27,766 bases of DNA from a virus, in IMG/VR virus record IMGVR_UViG_3300031658_000083, positions 1 through 27,766 of that record, one strand, 5' to 3'. A program made the translations under genes and the position numbers. Shown piece by piece: positions 1 through 10,500 of this stretch. Within the stretch, counting starts at the first letter, position 1, and each line of letters starts with the position of its first letter. The notes under the pieces were generated by a model that searched no databases, had not been told where the DNA came from, and saw only the letters and a program-made list of their open reading frames with translations.

Positions 1-1502
1 GAGATCGATACGCTGAGTTATCTAAACGTAAAGATCAAGCCCAGTTTGCTAACGGGTGGGAAAATCGTGTAGCAGAGTTTGATACTGCTCAATCAGTAGC
101 AGCGACTACACCAAAACAACAACCCATTACTAGCAGCGCTATTATTAAGGCAATGTCAAAAGTTCCTGGTCAACAAGCTAACGCTGCGGCAATACGTCGA
201 GAAGATATTAATAAATCCTCAGGTATCGCACTTAGTTTAGTTGACACTAAAGGGGATCTAGATAACCCGATTGAATTAAACCGTGTATATAAGGCCATGC
301 TAAAAAAGTACGAAGGTACTGGCTTAACCTCAGATGAGAAGAAAGCAGCAGCGGTTGACCATTTATCTGTTCAACTGGGAAAAGATGTAAAAGCTTTAGG
401 TAGTGATAGACTTTCCTTGGCTGCAGCTAGAATTAAAGTTGAACAAGATTTAGGTAAGTTAACTCCACAAGAACTATTGACAATGGACACTTTCAAAAAG
501 GGAGCGTCCTCTGGTGTAGGGCAACCATTTGTTGCTAAATTACAGGGTCAAGTAGTTGTTCCACATGTACGGGCCGAGATAGTAGACCGGGTTAAAGCTA
601 AGGATGCAGAATTAAAGCAGCGCAACTTTGAAGTAACCCAAGGGCTTGCTGATGATATAAATAATATGATTCAATTTGGTGCCCCTCCTGCAGATATCGC
701 AGCAGCTAGAGCAGCGTTTGATGATTCTAAAAATGCCTATAGCTTGATTGAAAAATCAACAAGCGGCAAAGATCAATACACTGAAGCAGGTATTGCGGAA
801 TTTGATCGTGAGCGGTTGGCTGCAGAAGAGCGGTATACTGGAGTGTTGCCTGCTAGTTGGACAAAAATTAATAAAGAAATCGATGATTTATATAATATTA
901 GCCCGAATAGAGCACTTAATAAAGCTGCGGTAAAAGACGTTAATCTTGTGAATAAAAAGGTGTCCGACTATAATAATAAAAAGGGAGATACTTTATTAGC
1001 TAATCAAGCTAAGTTTACCGATAACTATGTGCAAGATCTTGTAGGGGAAGGTATCAGAGCGGAAGATATTAACATTTTCAAGAAAAAAATTATGAATAAA
1101 CTTCCCGGGTTTAGTGCTGCAAAAGCCGATTGGATTGTGTTTGAAGCAATGGGCGCAGTGTTAGCAGCTAATCCTGAAACCTTACGGGATACAAAGCTAC
1201 AGACTAAAGATAACGTGAATTCATTTACGCCAGAACGAGGGTCCACTATACAGTTGGCTGTTATTAAGAAAGCTCAAGAGCTTGCTCAACGATACAGTAA
1301 CCCAACGAAATCATATGAAGTTAAAGAAGGTACCGCACGTAAATTAGTATCTCGCGCAATTATAGCTTTCCCTGAAGATAAGATGACAAAATTAAATAAA
1401 GCTGTTGCTAAAATTGAAAATGACCATGATAAAGAAACACGGTACTCCACAAATTCCCCTGCAGCGTTATTTGGGATACCTGGCCTAGTCCGCAATAATT
1501 AA
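1..1502 (+). CDS. Probable virion protein upstream of vRNAP (5' end outside window)
   Basis: The reading frame is open to the left edge: the first complete codon is at base 3, and no stop occurs before TAA at 1500-1502. An ATG at 153 is therefore probably internal. About 499 residues are visible. They are rich in Lys, Ala, Asp and Glu, with no signal peptide, membrane segment or recognisable catalytic motif, and look mostly helical. The gene ends 15 bp before the vRNAP gene and is co-oriented with it, so both probably belong to one late virion operon. In N4-like phages the genes next to vRNAP encode particle or ejected proteins; that role is inferred here from position only. I do not recognise the family. 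Confidence 0.8.
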   Translation, partial: DRYAELSKRKDQAQFANGWENRVAEFDTAQSVAATTPKQQPITSSAIIKAMSKVPGQQANAAAIRREDINKSSGIALSLVDTKGDLDNPIELNRVYKAMLKKYEGTGLTSDEKKAAAVDHLSVQLGKDVKALGSDRLSLAAARIKVEQDLGKLTPQELLTMDTFKKGASSGVGQPFVAKLQGQVVVPHVRAEIVDRVKAKDAELKQRNFEVTQGLADDINNMIQFGAPPADIAAARAAFDDSKNAYSLIEKSTSGKDQYTEAGIAEFDRERLAAEERYTGVLPASWTKINKEIDDLYNISPNRALNKAAVKDVNLVNKKVSDYNNKKGDTLLANQAKFTDNYVQDLVGEGIRAEDINIFKKKIMNKLPGFSAAKADWIVFEAMGAVLAANPETLRDTKLQTKDNVNSFTPERGSTIQLAVIKKAQELAQRYSNPTKSYEVKEGTARKLVSRAIIAFPEDKMTKLNKAVAKIENDHDKETRYSTNSPAALFGIPGLVRNN

Positions 1503-1517
1503 ATATAGGAATATGAA

Positions 1518-4500
1518 ATGGTTAACCTGCATTCCTTTTCGGGATTAGACAGTTTAATACTAGGTAAAAAACAAACACTAGAACAGCTTGCTGAAGAAAA
1601 GCGTCTAAATATACAGAGTAAATCTGAGCTGGCTACCGTCGTAGCTAAGCCTGACTCGGATTCCATGACAGTTAGGGATCAATATGGGTTATTACAGGAA
1701 ATTCGTTCAGAGTTTTTTGACTCCCCAGATCGTCCTGAGTTAGGCGGATCAAAGATACGTCGTCAGAAAATTGCATATGCTGCCCAGTTTGGTGTAGATG
1801 TTGACCAAGTTACTGATGAAGATTTAATTACCTGGGGTAAAAATGTTTCTGCAGAAACTGCTAAAATGCATTTCAATGTTGGCGATGAAGTTAGATACAC
1901 CCCCACTGGTGAGAAGTCTAAATTAGCTGGGGATGATCGGATAATTTCTAAGATCTATAATAAGGATCTTGATCAACTCTCTGAGTTAACAAATACTGGT
2001 GCGTTGAATACTGCGGTTGCTGCTCCATGGAACCAGCAGCGCCTTATTGAGGCTAACCGGTTAAAGACAGAATTGCGCCAAGCTAAGGATCCTGGGTATA
2101 AATCAGGATACGATGAAGATGGTGATGCAATTGCTGTTCAACAAGTAGATGGTACTGTCACCTATGGTGATCGGGATAACCTTAGAGGTAATAATATTCC
2201 TCAGGTTAAAAGTGAAGAGAAATCTAATATAGGTAATTGGGGCAAGCCAGGCGATATATTCCTAAATACTCTTGCTAAAACAGTAGCAAATACTTTTGAT
2301 GTAGCTAAGCCTATCCTACGCCAGGTTATGGCGATTGGTAATGGCCGCATGAGTAACTCTTTAAGTGTTACTGATTTAATTGATGGTCATAATAATATTG
2401 CAGAAGTAGCTGACCCATCTGCGGTAATTACAGATGAGCAAGAAGCTTTGTTCAATGATATCATTAATCGAGGTGAAGATACTAATCTCAATACAGAAGA
2501 ACAGCAATTTTGGAATTCTACATCAGGGACTTTACTCCAGAATATGCACAATACTGTTTTAGCTAATATTGAAGATGCTAAAGCAATTAATAAAGTAGCA
2601 AACAACTTTCGTAAGACTATCCATGCTGGCGGGCTAGACGCTAAAATTAAAAAACAATACGATAAAGATTTTGAAAAAGATGGTTTTTTTGCTGCTAGCG
2701 CAAATATGTTAATAGACAATCCTTTGTATGCTATTGAAGAGTTAGCTGCATCATTGCCGGTTATGTTAGCAGCAATGACTGCCCCTGGTTTAGTATCTAT
2801 GTTTAACCAAAAAGCAGAAGACGCTATACTAGAACGAACTCAGGATTCTAATGATCCTTTAAGCCGGGAAGATATAAATGAAGTTAGAGTAGGTGCCGCA
2901 GTAGCAACACTATTTGAGCGTGTTGGTGCTGAGATAGTACTGAAGAAACTACCTGGCATAGATAAATTAACCATAGGATTATATAAGCAATTTCCTTTGC
3001 TTAATCATATATTAGCCCCAGCCACTAAAGTGGTTACTGCTGCGGTATTTGAAGGTGGTGCAGAAGCAGCAACATCTGTTGGTGAGCAATTTGCTGGAGG
3101 TAAAGACCTTAACCCAGCCGATATAGGGCATGCTGCCGCTATAGGCATAGGTGGGGGTGGAGGCGTTAAAGCCCCAGGTGCTGTAATTGATTTAGTTCGT
3201 GGGCAAACACCAGTAGTAAAAGCAAAGCGAGATGCGGTATTACGGGAAATGTTTACTCCAGAGACTATGGCCGGTACAGCTGAAGGGGTTCCTCTTCAAG
3301 CGCGTATTGATGAAATTAATAAAGCACTGGGAGAAACTCCAGGTGATCACCCTAATGTTATTCGTCTTACCAAAGAACGTGAAGAGCTGCAGAAACAGCT
3401 CGATGTAGCTAATCCTGAGGCTATCTCAGAGGAGCGTCACGTAGAGCTCAGTAAGGAACTAGAGGAACTTGATGCAGCATTGCCCAAAGAAGAAGTTAAG
3501 CCCTCTGAAGACGCCCCTACATCTTCTGTACAAGAAGAAGATACGGGCGTCCCTAAAGTAGAAGTATCTAAAGAAGTATTTGATGCTAAAATAACTGAAA
3601 GCCAGACAGGCACATTACAAGAAGCAGTAGCTGCCTTAAGTGCTTTAGCTAATGGCAAGCTTGAAGATGATCAACTTGATGCGTTAGACGCAGCCAGAGT
3701 GGCCTTACGAGAACGTGCTGGCAAAACTCCTACTGAGGAGGTTGAGCATAGCAGTTTACAGCCAGTTAATAAACAAGACCCTGCTAAGATTAAGACTGCC
3801 TTAGAAAATGCAGAGACTGAAGAAGACGTAGCTCACTTCAATAACATATTAAATGCTATAGAAGGTGAAGCTGCTCTCACAGAGCGGGATCCAAAGGTTA
3901 AGAAAGATACCAAGGAAGTAAGTGATGACATTAAAAATGGTGTCACTGACCAGTGGACAGGTTTTCAAACATATGTAGAACGTATTGCTGAAATCACAGA
4001 AAATGAAGCTGATCTTGATAATAGAGATGGGCAAATAAAAGCTGTTGAAAATCAGATGAAAACTCATCTTGATAATATGAAAGCCAAATTAGCAGCATTT
4101 ACTAAAGCCCGGGCTACTACGCCCCCAGCTGGTATGGTTATGGTGGTTAAGGGTACCCGCAAAGATCCAGAGAGCCAAGATCGCACTATGGAATATGCCA
4201 TAGAGCCTATGCTTGAAGCAGATTTTAAAGCAGAGCGTACTAAAACTGGTTATGCTACTCTTATCACTGAGGAGGTATCATCCGGGTTAATAGAAAATAT
4301 TGAGCAAGAAGTAGCCTTTGGTGAATCTATGTTTGCCATGGTTAATGGGCATAAAGATACATCCTTTGTTAAAGCAGCACGTAACCAGGTATTAGAGGCT
4401 AGACAATTAGAATTAGACTTTGATGCTTTAGATGCTCAGCAAGTCAATACTACAACTGCCCCCCTTAGTAAGGCAGATATTGATAATCTAGATGTTGAAC

Positions 4501-7500
4501 AAAGTACTCCAGAAAAGGAGGATACTAATGATGACCAGCCAGAAAGTACGAATACACCAGAAGCTCCTACGCCTGTTTCTGGGGATACTAGTGCTAGCAG
4601 TACGGCTGCGCCAAGCACACCTGATGGGGAAGCAGCTACTAAAGATAGTAAGCCAGGAATCCAGGAAACATCAAAAGAAGATGATGCCGAGAATGCTGAG
4701 CAATTATCAGAAGAAGAAGGCATTAACCGGGGAGAAGCTACTCCGCCTGTAGAGGAGATTTCAGAGCAAGCTGATGAAGCTCCTGCACCCAAGGTAGGTA
4801 AACCTAAAGGAAGCAAGGTAGCTGCAGCCATCAAGGCTGGTACAGCTCCTGTAGTTGATTTTATAGCAGGATCGGCATTACCGTTTATTACAGCAGCTTT
4901 TGGTAAAGCAGGAAGTGTATTAAGGCAGTCAAAATTAGCTGGGTTATCTTTGCCTGAATTGATTAAATTTAAATCAAATAATGGTATTCAGAATATACCT
5001 ACGGCAGCCTTTGATACTGAGGTAGCTTTGGTTGCTGCACTTGTTGAATTAAAAATGAGTCCAGCGGGGGCAGCTATATTAGCTAAAGCATTTAAAGGGT
5101 TTAATAAGCGTTATAAAAAACTAACCCTTAAGGCACCAGATAATGCTGAAGGGCATGCTCTTAAAAAAGCGTTTACTATGCTGTATACAATGGATGGTAA
5201 AACCTCGAATTATGAGGCTCCTCCTCAAGTAGTGTTTGCTTTAATGCTAGGTAACATGGCTTGGGTAAATCAGAATCCTCTTAATAATGCATTGCAGCAA
5301 AAGCATGAGCAAGAGCGGTTTATGTATGGTAGCCAGGGTGGACGCTTATCTAGAACTGAACAAAATCAGATTGCTGATTTAGGACATTCTTATATTTTAT
5401 CTGCTAACGGAGTAGGAGCTCATGTTGCTAGTTTATTGAATATATCTGCAGCCACTGCTGAGACTGAAATATATAAAGCTAACTTAGTGACTGCTTTAGG
5501 TATTGTAGCGATGCAGGTAAACAACGGTACCTATTATGATTTACTAGCACATAGGTGGAACTTTGGAGATGCCCCCTATGTTGAAGGGCGTTCATTCAAT
5601 ACGGCTACTGCTCCAGATCCTATAACAGGTAAGAGTAAGCACACTAAGCCAGTATTCCGTCATATATTTATGAAAGAAAATATTAAATTCAGTGAAGCTG
5701 GTGCCACCACATTAGATGAAGCTGAAACTATATTTGGTAAAGCTACTGAATATGAAAATAATTACCCGATGCAAAAAATCCCTACCCATGTGGTGGATGC
5801 AATACGGGGTACTTTTGGGGGTATTCCTAAGAAAACCAGAAGTGTGTTAAAGAAACTGCAGAAGACCGTATGGACTTCGTCAGATTCCTTTACTGGTGCT
5901 GCAATGCTTCAAGAGCAACATATGGCTACCCTATACAATTTAGTAGGTGTAGTTGATATTCCTCACGGAACTCACCCAGCTGCTAGAGAGCGCCTAGAGG
6001 CGCAGAACCAAGATAAAATTGATACTTTAAATTTATTATTTGAAGCTAAAAAAGATGGTTATTTGGAGAAGTTTTTCTTTAAATATAACCTAATGAACCA
6101 GAACCGTATTATGATGGAAGGCCGTTTAAATCCGCAGTCTAGCCACATTACGCGTTACTTGGTTAAGCCTTTTGATACAGCTACATATACCAAAGAAAAT
6201 ATTCATGAATTCAAATTAGCTGTAGTAGCTAATCTTGGGTATAAGGTGGATAAACATATCGATGCTCCTGAGTCCAATGGAGCTAAATCTGAAATAGAGC
6301 AGATACCTGCTGCTAACATATTGGCGACCTTTGACGCTCTCATATTAGATACTAACATTATCGCCGCTGTTGACGCCCTAAAGACAGGGGATATTGCTAC
6401 GCTTGCTGAAGAGCTTGATATTATTAAGCGAAGATTTGGTGGAGATTTATCAATACTCACTGCCATCACTGCTTTAGTAGAGTATGGAGACGGCACTGCT
6501 ACATCATTTAAGTCAGATATTACAATGGAAATCGATGGCATTACTAATGGTTTTGCCATGAATATTCTTCAGTTTCCAATGTTTGGTAATGACGGTACTT
6601 TAAAGAAACGCCTAAACCAAACTGGTACTTACTTTGGTGTTACTACTGACCCAGTAACTCATTTAGTTGATGGTATTTTTCGCACAGGTAAGCAACCAGA
6701 TGTTTATTTAGATTTACAGAATGCTGTTATTCAAGCAACTGAAAGCAAAGATAGTGTAGAGCAGACCAGAAATGCCGCATTAAACAGATTGTTTCCTGAA
6801 ATAATGGATCCAAGTGCGCGGGATATAGTGAAGACAGCATTTATGGTCTTTATGTATGGTGGCGGTGTTGCATCAATTACTCGAGATATTGCTAAAGATA
6901 TTATTGCTGATTTGTATATTCAACTTGGAGACATCCAGCGGGAATATAATGCTACAGCTGATTTTCCTTCAGTATTTAGAGATCAAAAGGTTAAAGATTT
7001 TGAAGCAGATCTACTAACATTAGGGGCTAAACCTAGTAGAAAAATCCGTAAAGCAATAGTTCATAATACATCTACTTCATTATTAGATGGTAAAGAATTA
7101 ACCTTCAATGAAGAAAGTATGACTGTTTTAATAGGTGGGTTGCTTAAGCCTAGATTTAAGGCAGGCTTAAATTCTATTCTTGGAGGCACCGTAGATGCCC
7201 GTAACGCCGTCATACAGGCTGGTGAAGTGATGCATGCTGTGTTTATGCAGCATTACGAAAAGGCTGTAGCTGAGGCTATGGCGGACGTAGGTGGGCGTAA
7301 CTTAGCTCCATCTGAAATCCGTAAATTAGTTTCAGGAGAAAATCTACGTAAATGGCTACCTCAATATGAGGGCCCTTTAAATGAAGATGGTGAAAAAATA
7401 TTTGTAGATTTATCTAAACAAATTACTGATGAACTTGTTAAAGATACTCTTGATGATGTTGTATATGATTACGCAGACCCAAATGGCAAGAATGGACGTA

Positions 7501-10500
7501 GCAGCACCAGTAATGGATTGCCTGCTAAGAGATTTGCTAGACCTGGTGTTAGTGCATTGATACGCGGTATTATCAATATGGATGCTTCGTTAATGACTTT
7601 AGCACTGGATTCTAACCCACAAGTGTTGAGTTTATATGATGCTGTCATGGGGCGCCCTGGTGACCTGACTGCTATATCTAAAGGCTATGGTGAGAATTAC
7701 CTAAAATTAGGTATGAATCATAGCGTCATGGAATCTATGCGTTTGCAAATGCAAAAGGTTATCGATGATACCCGGGCATTAGATGCTAAGAATGGCACTA
7801 ATTTAATGGCTGCTGCTGAAGCATGGGTAACTAAAAACTCTCATGATAAGAAAGCCACTTATGCAAGCGCAGTAGCTAAAGTGCACGGCAATGCTGCTGC
7901 AGTATTAGAAGCCAGAAAAAATTTACGTAGTTTAGGTGAGATGACATCTAACCAGCTGTATAAACCTGATACTGCTGTTGTGGATCCTAATTCAGCTCCA
8001 TCATATGATGAGCGGAAAGCAGATATACAGGATAAATTAAATCTAGCTAAGCAAGCTGTATACCTTGCTCAAGAAAAACTTAAAGAACTGCCTGCTGTTA
8101 CCAGCAAAATACTGGATGATTTATTTGAATCTGAAGGAGCTGTTGATGCTCTTAAAATGCTTAAAGAAATCACTCCTACAAACATAGGTTTGTTTATTAA
8201 GATAGCTCGCAGTAATACAGAAAACCGGGCAACAGAGAGAGTACTCCGAGAAATTGGGGAAATGTTTAAATCTGAAATACAGGATAAAAACATAAGTACT
8301 TCTGCTGCTAAAATATTAGCTAGCTTGTTGGGCGGTACAAATACTAATTCAGCAGAATTGGCAGAGAAATACAGAGCCCGGGGTAAGGATAAACTTATTG
8401 CCCGTGTTAAGGCAGAGCTGGATGTGTATACTCATTCCCTTGAATTCATTGAATCAGAATCTGCCTTTAATGCAGATATACAGGTTCTTAGAGATGAGCT
8501 ATTATCTCTCGAACATTTGCGTAGAGAAAATCCTAAGCCAACCTTAGCTGGTGATCTTGATTTAAGTAACATACAGACGTTACTTGCTAAATTTAAAGCA
8601 CTGTCCCGAGGTTATCATAGCTCAGATGCTGCCCATGAAGCACACTCCTCAGTCTTACAGCGTACAGTTAATACATTAGCTAAAGGACTTGAGAATGCTG
8701 CTAGAATTAAAATAAGCGTTGAGCAGATAGATGGGCCAACACAAGGCTCATATAATACTCGCCGTAACAAACTAAGGGTCTCTATGAGCCGTCAACCACC
8801 TGCGTCTGCCAATGGGCAGTCTCCGGAGGAAGTGTACGTCCACGAGCTCACTCACGCCCTCACAGTGACGGCATTAAGAGAGAACCCGATAGTTCGTAAT
8901 ACTTTAGAGAAATTATATAAACGTACTAAAAAAGACATTGATGCTAACGGTAAACATGAAATATTCTTGAATGGAATACCTAAAGCAGATTGGTCAGCTA
9001 AAGATATTGAGATGGCCGAAGCTCAGTATGATTATTTGTTTGATAACAGCAAAGGTGAAGCTAATAGATTAGCAGAATTTTTAGCATATTCTGTGAGTAA
9101 TAAGGCCCTCGTCACTCATTTAGAAAGTATATCTAAAGAGCAGCGTACTCGCAGTGAAGGTCTTGCTGGTTTATTTGCTCGGGCTATTGAAATTGTTGCA
9201 GACGCATTTGCAAGAGCCATGGGTAACAAAGCCCAGGCTAATGCTCATATGGATGTGATGGTAATCCTTGAGCAACTGATGCAGATCCAAAGTAAAAATG
9301 AAACTATTGCCTCAAGGATGGCTAATAAGATAGTAGCTAAATCCGATGTTTATGATGAAAAAATTAGAGAAGTCCTGCAAAGACAGGCTGAGCGCTTAAT
9401 TAAAGCAGACACTACCAGCAAATTACGCAAAGTATCTAACTCGGTAATTGGTGGTGCAGCATTACATATGAGTGAGAATGCAGTATCTGCTCAAGTCCTT
9501 CGCAAAGTGCACACTATAATGGGTGCCACAGTAATGTCTATCGCTGGTGAGATGGGTGACGGTGTACTTACCAGCCCACTAATTAAGCAACTATTGCAAG
9601 TTAGAAACGCATCAGCTAAAGCTCGCCAAGATACCGAACGGGATTATCTTGATTGGTTTAATAATAAAATTTGGAAATCCACTACCGGTAAAGATATTAA
9701 TGTTGAGACAAAAAATGCATTAACTAATGTAATGTTACGCACCCAGATATCTAGCCTTCTCCGTGTTAAAATAAATGGAACTAAAATAAGTGCTTCTGAT
9801 ATTAATAATTTAATAGGCAATACAACAGCTGCTGCAGATCTACGTAAAAATTTACGGGCGGCTTTGTTGACTAAAATGGGATTAAAAGAGGCTGACAGGG
9901 CTATTGAATATGCCACTGAATTAGGTCATTTTATGGCCAATGGTGAAACCTATTTACCTGATGCACACCAAAATCCTGCATCAATTATTAGATCAGAAAT
10001 TGCTGCTAAAGACCGCCAAGAGCACCCAACTATGCTGCCAGATCTGCAAGCGTATGTTTCGCTAATAGCATTAGGAGCTACAGATGCTCGGGAAATTTCT
10101 ATGGTTAAAGAATTATCCACCAATGAATTTGAAAAAGATGGCGCTAATAACGGCATTATTGATATCTTAGATGCTCACGCTAGCTTTACTCAGTCTTCTG
10201 TTGAGGAGCTATTTGGGAATAATCCTATGCAAACACAATCTGGTTGGATTGTTGAACGTGTAGATAACCTGCACAGTATGGTAACTGGTGGTAGCTCAGC
10301 TAAGGAAATGAAGCAGAAAAAACAAGGTAGCTATAGTCAGCATGTTCCCTTAGGCGATATCCCCGGCCTCGATACTCCACACGATACTTTGTATGTGTCA
10401 CGTCAGATGCCTGAGGTTCGTTATGTTTCTGGTATTTTCTCTAATACCGGTCAACATACTAAGGGCACAACTATTGCTGAAATGCTTGCTGATGACCCTA

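Noticed and set aside
4436-4834. 132-codon minus-strand frame within the vRNAP acidic linker
   Set aside because: Low-complexity antisense of the linker; no start signal.
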